Source: Gordonia tangerina (lineage in GTDB: Bacteria; Actinomycetota; Actinomycetes; Mycobacteriales; Mycobacteriaceae). From it: DNA of 64,000 nucleotides. Under the pieces are notes generated by a model. The model ran no database searches, had not been told where the DNA came from, and worked only from the letters and a program-made list of their open reading frames with translations. The position numbers and the translations under genes are program-made. The stretch is taken from assembly GCF_021556435.1 (NCBI RefSeq), contig NZ_JAKGCU010000005.1, forward strand, positions 1 through 64,000, in the 5' to 3' direction. Positions 17,797 through 29,258 of this stretch are shown here, one piece after another; the first letter of the stretch is position 1; every line of letters starts with the position of its first letter.

Positions 17797-19116
17797 TCAA
17801 CGCCGACCGGCCATCGCTCTCGCGAGTAGAGCGCCGGTAACCGCGACTGCAGCCCACACGAGCCCGTCGTCGACGAGACCGTTGCGCGCAGTCATCAACG
17901 TCGCGCCACCGGTGACGACGAGAGCACCCGACACCATGAGGTCACGCGACCGGGCGGCGCCGGTCGCAACCGGCCCATCCCACCAGGGCAACAGGCGGTT
18001 CTCGAACACGGACAAGGCAGCGACCGCCGGAACCATGGCACCCAGCAGCAGCACCGTCTGGGTGCCGACGACCGCTCCGAACAGGACAGCACCCTGCGCG
18101 GGGTCACGGCTGAGTCCGATCGACTGCCCGGCGACGATGAGCAGCGCAAGCATCGGCAGGTGCCAGAGGTACAGGGTCATCGCACCCCGGTTGCCCGACA
18201 CCACCCACCACCAGATGCGAGCCCTCGAGGCCAGCCTCGCCAACGGGCGGCGCACGGCGATCGCGGCGCCACACAACACGATCGCGTGACCGGCGAGCAA
18301 CAGACTGGGCGGGTTCATGTTCGACACCTGTTGCCCCGGCACGGTCACCAGCGACGTCTCGTACGGACCAACGGAGACCAGTGCGATGTCGACGATGAGT
18401 AACCCGAGTGCACCGGCAGCGGCCTGCGGTGGTGACACCAACCCTTTGGCGTACGCGACACCGAGGATCGCGGGAATCGACCACACCGTCAGAAACGACA
18501 GATAGCCGACTGTCGGCCAACCCACGGCGAGTCTGAGCACGTCGACCACTGCGGTGATCCCCCACGCCGTCGCGAGTGCGACCACAACATGCACCGGTAC
18601 GCAGATGCGTTGCAGCAGTGGGACGACGGCGAGCACAAGGAGGTACGCGCCGAGGAACCAGAGCAGTTGCACACCGAGACGGGCGACCACATCGGCGGCG
18701 GCGTGGGCGCCGACCGCGGACGTCGCCATGCTCGTGGCGAGCACCGCGAGCAGATACCAGAACACCGGCCGGAGCAACCGTTGGGCCCGGGTGAACAGCC
18801 AGTGGCCGGCGGCGGGCATGGGTCCTGCGGAGAGTCCGTAGGTGGCCGCTGCCGCGCCTGCGAAGAAGAACAGCGGCAGGACCTGCAACAACCAGGTGGC
18901 GGCCTGCAGCATCGGGAAGTCGGCGAGCAGATTTCCGAGTGTGAGGCCCCCGGCGTCGACGGTGACCGTCAACATCACCGAATGACCTGCGATGACGACG
19001 ACGAGCGACGTCAATCGGATCAGATCGATCACCCGGTCTCGGTCACCGGTCAGTGCGTCGAGATCGGATGCGGAGGGCAGACGCCCACGACGGCGCGCAG
19101 TGTCGGTGCTGGTCAT
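17797..19116 (-). CDS. Acyltransferase-3 family integral membrane protein
   Basis: A 439-residue, roughly ten-helix membrane protein. The N-terminal RVIDLIRLTSLVVVIAGHS carries the R...R...GH pattern of acyltransferase-3 (NodX/OafA-like) enzymes, which O-acylate sugars, lipids or cell-wall polymers using an acyl donor from the cytosol. The FFFAGAAAATYGL segment and an interior WHLPMLALL also fit. The substrate cannot be told from sequence. It sits between the rRNA methylase and pheS on the same strand with gaps of about 100 bases; it is probably its own unit and not functionally tied to translation. Confidence 0.8.
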   Translation of the reverse strand: MTSTDTARRRGRLPSASDLDALTGDRDRVIDLIRLTSLVVVIAGHSVMLTVTVDAGGLTLGNLLADFPMLQAATWLLQVLPLFFFAGAAAATYGLSAGPMPAAGHWLFTRAQRLLRPVFWYLLAVLATSMATSAVGAHAAADVVARLGVQLLWFLGAYLLVLAVVPLLQRICVPVHVVVALATAWGITAVVDVLRLAVGWPTVGYLSFLTVWSIPAILGVAYAKGLVSPPQAAAGALGLLIVDIALVSVGPYETSLVTVPGQQVSNMNPPSLLLAGHAIVLCGAAIAVRRPLARLASRARIWWWVVSGNRGAMTLYLWHLPMLALLIVAGQSIGLSRDPAQGAVLFGAVVGTQTVLLLGAMVPAVAALSVFENRLLPWWDGPVATGAARSRDLMVSGALVVTGGATLMTARNGLVDDGLVWAAVAVTGALLARAMAGRR

Positions 19117-19216
19117 GGTGCCAGCGTGGCCTGTCGTGAGCTGCCGGACCTGAGCACAACTACTCAGATCGGCCGCGCAAACACCCGCCGCTGTGTGAGG
19201 TGCCGGGACGCGGGGA

Positions 19217-20017
19217 TCACGCGAGGTGATGCTGTCGGGCGCTCGCGTACAGACAGATCGCGGCTGCCGACGCCAGGTTCAGGCTCTCGGCTCGACCGCG
19301 GATAGGGATGGCGACACGATGGTCGGCAGCGGCTGCGACATCGTCGGGCAATCCGTGGGCCTCGTTGCCGAACAACCATGCGGTCGGCCCGGAGAGGATG
19401 TCGTCGGCGTCGTCGAGGGATAGTTCACCGTCGGCGGCCGTCGCCAGGGTGGTGATGCCAGCGGACCGGATTCCGGCCAGACCGCTGGCCACGTCGCGGT
19501 GGCGTACGACCGGGAGGTGGAACACACTGCCCGCCGAGGCCCGCACGCATTTGGCGTTGTGTGGATCGACCGCGTCGCCGAGCAGGATCATCGCGTCCGC
19601 ACCCATGGCGTCGGCGCAGCGGATCAATGTTCCTGCGTTGCCGGGCTCGCGTGGTTCGATGGCGACCGCGAGCAGCGCCGGCTGCGCGTCGAGCACCGCC
19701 GACAGGGTCCGGTCCAGCAACGTGCAGACCGCGAAGATCCCCGGTGGCGTGGTGGATTCGGAGAGCTTGTTTACCGCGCGGTCGGACAGCATCTCGATCA
19801 CCACGCCGGCGGACCGGGCCTCGTCGATCAAAGGCGCGTGGCGCTCGACATCGCCCTCGCCGACGAGTACTCGTTCGGCGCGTCCGGTCGCCAGCGCGGC
19901 ACCGACGGAATTTGGTCCCTCCACCAGAAACCGTCCCTCGGCCCGACGAACCGAGGTGCGATGGAGCTTCGCATACGACACGACCCGTGTGGAACGTTCG
20001 GAGAGAACTTCCATCAC
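19217..20017 (-). CDS. SpoU-type RNA 2'-O-methyltransferase (TrmH/TsnR-like)
   Basis: SPOUT-class methyltransferase, knotted fold. Motif 1 EPREPGNAGTLIRCADAMG, motif 2 WLFGNEAHGLP and motif 3 IPIRGRAESLNLASAAAICL are all intact. The N-terminal third (VRRAEGRFLVEGPNSVGAAL) is the substrate-binding domain found in 23S rRNA-modifying members. The position after rplT corresponds to M. tuberculosis tsnR (Rv1644). Which nucleotide it modifies is not determinable here. The start is GTG at 20017 or the next-codon ATG at 20014. There is no good ribosome-binding site, and 28 bases separate it from rplT, so translation is probably coupled. Confidence 0.9.
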   Translation of the reverse strand: MMEVLSERSTRVVSYAKLHRTSVRRAEGRFLVEGPNSVGAALATGRAERVLVGEGDVERHAPLIDEARSAGVVIEMLSDRAVNKLSESTTPPGIFAVCTLLDRTLSAVLDAQPALLAVAIEPREPGNAGTLIRCADAMGADAMILLGDAVDPHNAKCVRASAGSVFHLPVVRHRDVASGLAGIRSAGITTLATAADGELSLDDADDILSGPTAWLFGNEAHGLPDDVAAAADHRVAIPIRGRAESLNLASAAAICLYASARQHHLA

Positions 20018-20045
20018 GGGTCGTGTGCGGGTGTGGCGGTCGCGA

Positions 20046-20426
20046 TCAGGCAGCCGGTGCGTTCACGTCGGAGGGCAGCGCCTTGCGGGCGACCTCGACG
20101 AGACCGGTGAATGCCTCGGGATCGGTGACGGCGATGTCGGCGAGAACCTTGCGATCCACCTCGACACCGGCGGCCTTGAGGCCCTGGATCAGCCGGTTGT
20201 AGGTGATGTCGTTGGCGCGGGCCGCGGCGTTGATACGCGAGATCCACAGCTTGCGGAACTCACCCTTGCGGGCACGACGGTCCCGGTAGGCGTAGGTCAT
20301 CGAGTGGAGCTGCTGCTCCTTCGCCTTGCGGTACAGACGCGAACGCTGTCCGCGGTAACCCTTGGAGGCCTCCAGGGTCGAACGACGCTTCTTCTGGGCG
20401 TTCACCGCCCGTTTCACGCGTGCCAT
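20046..20426 (-). CDS. rplT: 50S ribosomal protein L20
   Basis: A 126-residue basic protein that binds 23S rRNA early in 50S assembly. It starts [18 protein letters not shown] and contains [17 protein letters not shown] and [18 protein letters not shown], diagnostic of bL20. Third gene of infC-rpmI-rplT; 62 bases after rpmI. The C-terminus extends a few residues past the E. coli length. Confidence 0.98.
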   Translation of the reverse strand: MARVKRAVNAQKKRRSTLEASKGYRGQRSRLYRKAKEQQLHSMTYAYRDRRARKGEFRKLWISRINAAARANDITYNRLIQGLKAAGVEVDRKVLADIAVTDPEAFTGLVEVARKALPSDVNAPAA

Positions 20427-20488
20427 GTGTCAATCCTTTGTTCGTCAGATGTCGGTGTCGACCGTCGCCGGGGGATCCCCCGGTCGGG

Positions 20489-20683
20489 TCACTTGTTCAG
20501 CAGTCGCTTGATGCGCGGGGCGTCGCTGTCGCTCACGACGGCGATGCCGTCGAGGCGGCGGGTGCGCCGCGAGGACTTGTGCTCCAACAGGTGGCGACGA
20601 TTGGCCTTCTGGCGAACGACCTTGCCGCTGCCGGTCACCTTGAAACGCTTGGCGGTACCCTTGTGGGTCTTGCTCTTCGGCAT
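20489..20683 (-). CDS. rpmI: 50S ribosomal protein L35
   Basis: A 64-residue protein with [20 protein letters not shown] and the Arg/Lys-rich [15 protein letters not shown], diagnostic of bL35. It lies between infC (107 bases upstream) and rplT. It starts at ATG preceded by GAAGGAAG. Confidence 0.98.
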   Translation of the reverse strand: MPKSKTHKGTAKRFKVTGSGKVVRQKANRRHLLEHKSSRRTRRLDGIAVVSDSDAPRIKRLLNK

Positions 20684-20790
20684 GTTCTTCCTTCATTCGG
20701 GCGAACGAAACCACCCGTGTCGCCACGGGTGTGTCTCGCACGCTGCGGTCAGTGTCTGAGCGACCGGACGGCTCTGAGCCATCCGATCGG

Positions 20791-21387
<597 letters not shown>

Positions 21388-21686
21388 GGGGCCTCCTTGA
21401 TCAGTTCTTCTCTGGTGACCGCCAGGAGTCGTGACTCCGGTGGCAGGAGGATCGCTCTCAGCAGAAGAGCCCCGGGACGCTGATCGCATCCGCAGGGCTC
21501 CGATACCGACCGGTTCGCCGACGCACACGTCGAACCGACGCGTTCGCGCAGCTCAGCAGCTTCGCGACCATCGGCGTGAACCGGACCGTACAACTGCGGA
21601 CTGGCCGCGTCGTGACGGTGGGAGCGGAACTCCACTTGCGACCCCGGCGCGAACCGGGGCGGTCGTACTGTGGGAGTCTAGCAGCC
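21388..21686 (-). other. infC operon leader / divergent intergenic region (299 bases)
   Basis: No gene is supportable in this stretch. On the minus strand it contains a TAGACT (21680-21675) that could be the infC -10 element, implying a leader of about 280 bases. The predicted leader has strong hairpins: CCCCGG/CCGGGG near 21641-21658, and GGAGT/ACTCC near 21424-21437 just before the infC ribosome-binding site. Such a structured leader suits autoregulation by L20 or IF-3, but I recognise no named RNA family. A divergent DUF1844 gene starts at its right edge. Confidence 0.45.
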
Positions 21687-22130
21687 ATGGCCGAGAACTC
21701 CTATTCGTCACCTGCGCAGATGCCCGGTGAGGGCGATCCGGGAGGGAGCGACGGGGCACTCGGTCCGGAGCAGACCGACATGGATAACGTGCGCGATCTG
21801 GCCGATATTCCGTCCATCGAGGTCATCACGCGCGCGATCGTGATGTTGATGAGCGCGTCCGCGGAGAAGCTCGGTCTGGCGGAGGGTGCCGACCCCGACA
21901 GCGTGGACCTCGACGAAGCACGCAAACTGATCACCGCCCTGGCCGGGCTCGTCGATGCGTCGAAGGCCGACCTCGGGGTTCATGCCGCGCCCATCCGCGA
22001 CGGCCTCAAGCAACTGCAGTTGGCGTTCCGCGACGCGAGCGCCTATCCGGACGAGCCGGGCGAGGGTCCGGGAGAGAAGTACACCGGTCCGGTGCGCGAC
22101 CGACGTCGCTCACCCGGAGGCGCGACGTAG
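21687..22130 (+). CDS. DUF1844 family protein
   Basis: A 147-residue acidic protein; the core NVRDLADIPSIEVITRAIVM through EKLGLAEGADPD and KADLGVHAAPIRDGLKQLQL is the DUF1844 family pattern (helical, often beside infC in actinobacteria). Both ends are low-complexity (Gly/Pro/Ser/Glu). No catalytic motif is evident. It starts at ATG without a clear ribosome-binding site, divergent from infC; a TACTGT 15 bases upstream could serve as -10. Function is unknown. Confidence 0.8.
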   Translation: MAENSYSSPAQMPGEGDPGGSDGALGPEQTDMDNVRDLADIPSIEVITRAIVMLMSASAEKLGLAEGADPDSVDLDEARKLITALAGLVDASKADLGVHAAPIRDGLKQLQLAFRDASAYPDEPGEGPGEKYTGPVRDRRRSPGGAT

Positions 22131-22139
22131 GCTGGAGGG

Positions 22140-22451
22140 GTGACCAGCCACACACCGAAGGACCCGAACCCGGACGTCATCGAGGGTGAGGTCGTCGCCG
22201 ACCCGGCATCGGCTCCCCCGGCGACGTCCGAGTCCGTCCCACCGGTCACCGACCCCTATTACTCCGAGTCGGGCGTGCCCACCTTCGACTTCGTCCGCGA
22301 CAAGATCGAGAACCGCATCTCCACCGCTATCGGCAGCGAGGAACTGGCCCATGCCAGCCCCGAGGGCCGGCAAGTCGACGAGATGATGCGCACGCGCGAC
22401 GAGGCCGCCAAACGCAAGCTCGACGAGATCCGCAAGTCCATGGGCAAGTAG
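22140..22451 (+). CDS. Small conserved-looking hypothetical protein
   Basis: A 103-residue protein starting GTG, nine bases after the DUF1844 gene stops, with GGAGGGG just before the start; the two are probably co-transcribed. The N-terminal half is Pro/Glu-rich and probably disordered. The C-terminal half (VPTFDFVRDKIENRISTAIG ... QVDEMMRTRDEAAKRKLDEI) is predicted amphipathic helix with strong charge alternation. I recognise no family. It ends just nine bases before the palindromic element that precedes the next gene. Confidence 0.6.
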   Translation: MTSHTPKDPNPDVIEGEVVADPASAPPATSESVPPVTDPYYSESGVPTFDFVRDKIENRISTAIGSEELAHASPEGRQVDEMMRTRDEAAKRKLDEIRKSMGK

Positions 22452-22459
22452 CCCCCAGC

Positions 22460-22510
22460 CCCCGGTTTCGTAGTACGAACCGGCGTTTTTCGTACAGTTC
22501 GGACTACGAG
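22460..22510. repeat. Left flanking paired palindrome of the DUF559 unit
   Basis: CCCCGG is followed by a 13-base palindrome TTCGTAGTACGAA (22467-22479) and, 31 bases centre to centre, a degenerate second copy TTCGGACTACGAG (22498-22510). Arms 22469-22480 and 22497-22508 can also pair over 11 of 12 bases around a 16-base loop. A 21-base block (22460-22480) recurs at 23440-23460 with two mismatches. It ends eight bases before the first possible start of the nuclease-like gene, so it could be its operator or a 5' RNA structure. Confidence 0.8.
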
Positions 22511-22517
22511 AACTGAG

Positions 22518-23435
22518 GTGGAACCGTCAGTGGCGCCGGTGCGTCCAATCCGCATGACGGATTTGGCAGCGTTGCGCAGGATGATCGCCGATCACGACGG
22601 GGTGTTCAGCCTCACCCAGGCGACTGCCTGCGGCGGCAGCGCCGACGGTGCCCGACGTCGTGTCGCTTCCGGTGAGTGGATTCGCGTGACCCGCTCGGTC
22701 TATCGCGTCGCGGACCGGCTGCTCGACGACCGCATGCGTGCCCGAATCGCGGTTCTCTCCGCGGGACCGGGCGCGGCGCTCTGCAGCGGAAGCGCTGCGT
22801 GGTGGCACGGCCTGATCCCCCACCCACGGTCGACGATCACGGTGATCACGCCGCACGGCCGACGCGGTCGGCCGGTGCCGGGCGCCCGCGTTTGGCACCG
22901 CACGCTGCACGCCGCAGATCTGACCGCCATCGACGGCCTGCCTGTGACGCAGGTGCCGCTGACTGTGCTCGACGCCGCCGTCGACATCGGCGTGCGGGTG
23001 ATGGACAACGCGCTGCTCAATCAGCACACAACACTGTCTGCGCTCATTGAGGCGCAGAAGCGCAACGCGGGACGACGAGGCTCGCCGCGTTCGCGTGCGA
23101 TGTTGGCCGCCATGTCGTCCGGTGCGCGCTCGGAGGGCGAACGCAAGACAGTGGCCCTGCTCGAGTCGTCGGACATCGTCGGATGGACGCAGAACCATCC
23201 CGCGTGTGGGTACGTGCTCGACATCGCGATCCCCGACCACAAGATCGACATCGAGATCGACGGCTTCGCCTTCCACAGCGATGCCGACGCGTTCCAACAC
23301 GACCGGGAAAGACAGAACAACCTCATTGCCAACGGCTGGACCGTGCTCCGGTTCACGTGGCACGACATCACCACGCGCCCGCTGTGGGTCCTCGCCCAGA
23401 TCCGGGCCGCCGTCAAGCAGGCGACCGCGGCATAA
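22518..23435 (+). CDS. AbiEi-like N-terminal domain + DUF559 (Vsr-like) nuclease-domain protein
   Basis: A 305-residue protein (GTG start at 22518, or GTG 22530, which is better spaced from GAGG). Residues about 20-75 resemble the winged-helix N-terminus of AbiEi-type type IV antitoxins (LAALRRMIADHDGVFSLTQA then RRVASGEWIRVTRSVYRV). Residues about 200-300 are DUF559/Vsr-like PD-(D/E)XK: SEGERKTVALLE, then YVLDIAIPDHKIDIEIDG, then FQHDRERQNNLIANGWTVLR. The putative metal ligands (E in SEGE, D in LDIA, E in IEIDG) are present, so it may cut DNA. It is a single gene, convergent with uvrA, with no toxin partner nearby. Both flanks carry the same paired palindrome. Domain naming is by pattern; biological role unknown. 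Confidence 0.75.
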   Translation: MEPSVAPVRPIRMTDLAALRRMIADHDGVFSLTQATACGGSADGARRRVASGEWIRVTRSVYRVADRLLDDRMRARIAVLSAGPGAALCSGSAAWWHGLIPHPRSTITVITPHGRRGRPVPGARVWHRTLHAADLTAIDGLPVTQVPLTVLDAAVDIGVRVMDNALLNQHTTLSALIEAQKRNAGRRGSPRSRAMLAAMSSGARSEGERKTVALLESSDIVGWTQNHPACGYVLDIAIPDHKIDIEIDGFAFHSDADAFQHDRERQNNLIANGWTVLRFTWHDITTRPLWVLAQIRAAVKQATAA

Positions 23436-23439
23436 GCCT

Positions 23440-23496
23440 CCCCGGATCCGTAGTACGAACGTGTGAAATATCGACGGTTCGTACTACGAAATCGGG
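23440..23496. repeat. Right flanking paired palindrome of the DUF559 unit
   Basis: CCCCGG is followed by TCCGTAGTACGAA (23447-23459) and a perfect palindrome TTCGTACTACGAA (23478-23490), again 31 bases centre to centre. The arms 23449-23460 and 23477-23488 are exactly complementary over 12 bases around a 16-base loop, and the outer CCCCG/CGGGG also pair. It lies between the convergent stops of the DUF559 gene and uvrA, so it may also terminate transcription from both sides, though no T-run follows. Confidence 0.85.
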
Positions 23497-23497
23497 G

Positions 23498-26380
<2,883 letters not shown>

Positions 26381-26616
26381 TGGATAAGTCCTCGTTCGTT
26401 GCTGTCCGGCATGCCGGAAGTGCTGGCAGGTGAGCTGGGTGGAGGCGGTCGGCCTGCTGGTTGGACCGCTCCGCGCGTACCTTATCGACGGACTCCGACA
26501 ACTACGTCGTGCCGTCGACCACTGCTCCACGATACGCGCGTGGCATGACCGCTGATCGGGGCAGAACCGTCGGGCACACCGACCACGGCGCCGCACCGGT
26601 GGCATAGCCTGGCCTC

Positions 26617-27300
26617 ATGAGCCCTCAGGATGTTTCGATCAGCGACAGCTACAGCGGCGACCTGTCCGAATCGCCATCCCCGCAGCGCAGGAACCTCTCC
26701 TCTGCGTCGATCGTCAAGATGTCGGTCGGCCCGATGGACAACAACGTGTACATCATCACCTGTTCCGCGACCGGGAAACAGCTCGTCATCGACGCCGCCA
26801 ACGACGCGGACCGGATTCTGGCGGTTGTCGATGGGCTGCCCGGAACACCTGAACTCATCTTCACCACCCACCAGCACCCCGACCACTGGCAGGCACTCGC
26901 GGAGGTGGCCGCCCGACTCGATGTCCCGACCGCCACCGGCCGGCTCGACGCCGACCCCCTGCCGGTGACGCCGGATCGGTTGATCGACGACGGCGACACC
27001 ATCTCGGTGGGTGACCTCACCCTGGAGGCCATCCATCTGGTGGGACACACTCCCGGATCCATCGCGCTGGCCCTCCGCGACGGCGACGTGGTGCATCTGT
27101 TCACCGGCGACTGCCTGTTCCCGGGTGGCGTCGGCAAGACCTGGCAGCCCGGCGACTTCGAGACGCTCCTCGCCGACGTCAGCGCGAAGGTGTTCGACCG
27201 CTACCCGGATTCCACCGTCGTGTACCCGGGCCATGGCACCGACACCACGCTGGGCGCCGAACGACCGGCCCTCGCCGAGTGGCGCGAACGCGGCTGGTGA
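26617..27300 (+). CDS. MBL-fold metallohydrolase (Rv1637c-like)
   Basis: A 227-residue glyoxalase-II-type metallo-beta-lactamase-fold hydrolase. The metal motif HxHxDH is TTHQHPDHW (near 87), followed by HTPGSIAL, FTGDCLFPGGVGKT and VYPGHGTDTTLG, giving all ligands of a dinuclear site. It is divergent from uvrA, as is the mycobacterial homologue Rv1637c. The N-terminal ~20 residues look extra, and an internal start is possible. The substrate is not determinable; a thioester or detoxification role is the family norm. Confidence 0.85.
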   Translation: MSPQDVSISDSYSGDLSESPSPQRRNLSSASIVKMSVGPMDNNVYIITCSATGKQLVIDAANDADRILAVVDGLPGTPELIFTTHQHPDHWQALAEVAARLDVPTATGRLDADPLPVTPDRLIDDGDTISVGDLTLEAIHLVGHTPGSIALALRDGDVVHLFTGDCLFPGGVGKTWQPGDFETLLADVSAKVFDRYPDSTVVYPGHGTDTTLGAERPALAEWRERGW

Positions 27301-27432
27301 CCCCGGGGCAGACCCTGACCGGACCTCCGAACAGGGCACCTGCAGACGCTGCCGGTGACCGGTAACCTCGATAAGGTTCGCCACTCAAGCCATGGGGGTG
27401 AGCATCCGAGTCATGTCACGAGGAGGCCGTCA

Positions 27433-28539
27433 GTGTTGATCCGCCGAATTGCCCGACCCATGCTCGCCACTGCGTTCGTTGCCTCCGGCATCGACGCCCT
27501 GCGGAGCCCGACCGCGAAGGCCGAGACGGCACGCGGTTTCATCGACAAGTCCGTCGAGACCCTGCCCGACGATGTGACCGAGAAGGTGCCAACCGACCCG
27601 GAGACGCTGGTCCGGATCAACGGTGCGGTACAAGTGGGTGGCGGAATCCTGTTGGCCACCGGCAAGTTTCCGCGGATCGCGGCATTGGCGCTCGCCGGGT
27701 CGACGGTTCCCACCACGATCGCCGGCCACGCGTTCTGGGAGGAGACCGATCCCGAGGCCAGGGCGCGACAGAAGACCCAGTTCTTCAAGAACGTCAGCCT
27801 CGTCGGCGGCCTGCTGATCGCCGCTGTCGACACCGAAGGCAAACCTTCGTTGGCCTGGCGTGGAAAGCGCAAGGCATCCGACGCCAGCCATGCGATCGCG
27901 GCCGCCTTGCCGCTGACCGCAGCCGCATCGGAATCCGGCTGGGACTCCTTGGTGGAACGCTCCCAGGAGGGTGCGCATGTCATCGGTGAGCGCTCGGCCG
28001 AAGCGGCCGACGTGATTCGCCAGCGGGCACCGGAGTTCGCCGAGCTGGCACGCGAACGGTCCACAGAGGCAGCTGACCTCATCCGCAGCCGGGCACCCGA
28101 ACTTGCCGAGGCCGCCCGCGAGCGGTCCGTCGAGGCGGCCGAACTGATCCGTCAGCGCGCCCCCGAGCTCGCCGAGGCCGCACAAAAGCATTCGACCGAA
28201 TTCATCGAGGCGGCGCATAAGCAGTCGGAGAAGGCCGGCAAGGCCGCCAAGGCAGCACAGAAGAAGTCCGACAAGGCCACCAAGACTGCGCAGAAACGCG
28301 TCGACAAGGCGGCCAAGACTGCGCAAAAGCGTGCCGACAAGGCCACCAAGACCGCGCAGAAGCGAGCCGACAAGGCGATCGCGGAAGCTCAGCGACGCTC
28401 CGACAAGGCTGCCGGCGTAGTCCGGGACCGGGCTCCGGAGTGGGCCGACGAGGTCAGCTCGCTCGCCGATACCGCGCGCGACAAGGCGTCCAAGGGCGCC
28501 GACGAGGGTCGGCGCCGGTTGCGAGAGGCCCGCTCATAG
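27433..28539 (+). CDS. DoxX-like membrane protein with repetitive amphipathic/Lys-Ala tail
   Basis: 368 residues. The N-terminal ~135 form a DoxX-type four-helix membrane domain (RPMLATAFVASGIDALRSP ... VGGGILLATGKFPRIAALAL). The remainder is repetitive: about four ~22-residue units of the form RxRAPExAExARERSxEAA (residues about 190-260), then Lys/Ala-rich units KTAQKRxDKA (about 275-325), reminiscent of HBHA or histone-H1-like tails. GTG start at 27433 with AGGAGG at 27421. No MBL-gene coupling is evident. The tail could bind DNA, anionic lipid or glycan; that is inference. Confidence 0.8.
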   Translation: MLIRRIARPMLATAFVASGIDALRSPTAKAETARGFIDKSVETLPDDVTEKVPTDPETLVRINGAVQVGGGILLATGKFPRIAALALAGSTVPTTIAGHAFWEETDPEARARQKTQFFKNVSLVGGLLIAAVDTEGKPSLAWRGKRKASDASHAIAAALPLTAAASESGWDSLVERSQEGAHVIGERSAEAADVIRQRAPEFAELARERSTEAADLIRSRAPELAEAARERSVEAAELIRQRAPELAEAAQKHSTEFIEAAHKQSEKAGKAAKAAQKKSDKATKTAQKRVDKAAKTAQKRADKATKTAQKRADKAIAEAQRRSDKAAGVVRDRAPEWADEVSSLADTARDKASKGADEGRRRLREARS

Positions 28540-28622
28540 CTCCGTCATCTGATCCCGCCCACTCGGGCCGGGGTTCGTCACCTCGGCTGCCCGCCCACGA
28601 GTATCCGTGGGCGGCACCCGAT

Positions 28623-29258
28623 ATGGACGGCGACCTACTCACCCGGCCCCGTGACATCGAGGGCCGCGACCTCGTCGTGGCGGTGGGATCCAACGCGTCA
28701 CCGGAGGTGATGCGGACCAAACTCGCCCGCATCGCCACCGGTGACCCCGGCCCGCCGATGGCCCGGGTGACGGTGTCGCACGTCGCTGTCGGTCATTCCG
28801 CGCACGTCTCGGCGCGGGGCTACATCCCGGCGGCGCCCTATCACTCGCCGGGCGCCGTGCTGCACAGCGTGGGCGCCTGGCTCACCCCGGCCGAGGTGTC
28901 GATGCTCGATCACACCGAGCCGAATTACCGTCGCGTCGAGCTGGCCGTCGGCGATCATCCGGGCATCGACCATCCGAGCGGCATCGGCGCGACGTTCTCG
29001 GTGTATGTGTCGCTGCACGGCGTGCTCGCCGATCCCGATGCCGAACCTGTGCCTCTCGGTGCCCAGCGCGAGATCGTCGACTGGCTCGGCTCCCGCATCT
29101 GCGACAACGCGTTACACGGTCCGACAGCGGAGGCGTGCCATCGCCTGGCCGACCCTCGTGTGGGGGCACGGGTATCGGCGTCCATGCGATCGGCCGGCCT
29201 GTCGCGACCGGCCGGACTCCCCATCCACGACCCCGAGACAGGACCAGCACCGCGGTGA
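28623..29258 (+). CDS. Conserved hypothetical protein coupled to helD
   Basis: About 211 residues from ATG 28623; the frame is open further upstream but overlaps the previous gene. The core VVAVGSNASPEVMRTKLARI followed by VSHVAVGHSAHVSARGYIPA and LGAQREIVDWLGSRICDNAL is coherent and codon-biased. The N-terminal VGSNA pattern loosely recalls gamma-glutamylcyclotransferase-like folds, without a convincing catalytic Glu, so I do not name it. Its stop overlaps the helD GTG by four bases, so the two are co-translated. Confidence 0.7.
   Translation: MDGDLLTRPRDIEGRDLVVAVGSNASPEVMRTKLARIATGDPGPPMARVTVSHVAVGHSAHVSARGYIPAAPYHSPGAVLHSVGAWLTPAEVSMLDHTEPNYRRVELAVGDHPGIDHPSGIGATFSVYVSLHGVLADPDAEPVPLGAQREIVDWLGSRICDNALHGPTAEACHRLADPRVGARVSASMRSAGLSRPAGLPIHDPETGPAPR

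Noticed and set aside
22460..23496. Insertion sequence reading of the DUF559 unit.
   Set aside because: No transposase, and no flanking target-site duplication that I could see; the repeats are palindromic pairs, not simple terminal inverted repeats.
26381..26616. Possible SOS (LexA) box for uvrA.
   Set aside because: I read the gap on both strands and found no TCGAAC-N4-GTTCGA or close variant.
28200..28400. Direct-repeat DNA resembling a CRISPR or tandem array.
   Set aside because: The repeats are in frame and encode the Lys/Ala tail of the DoxX-like protein; there are no spacers.
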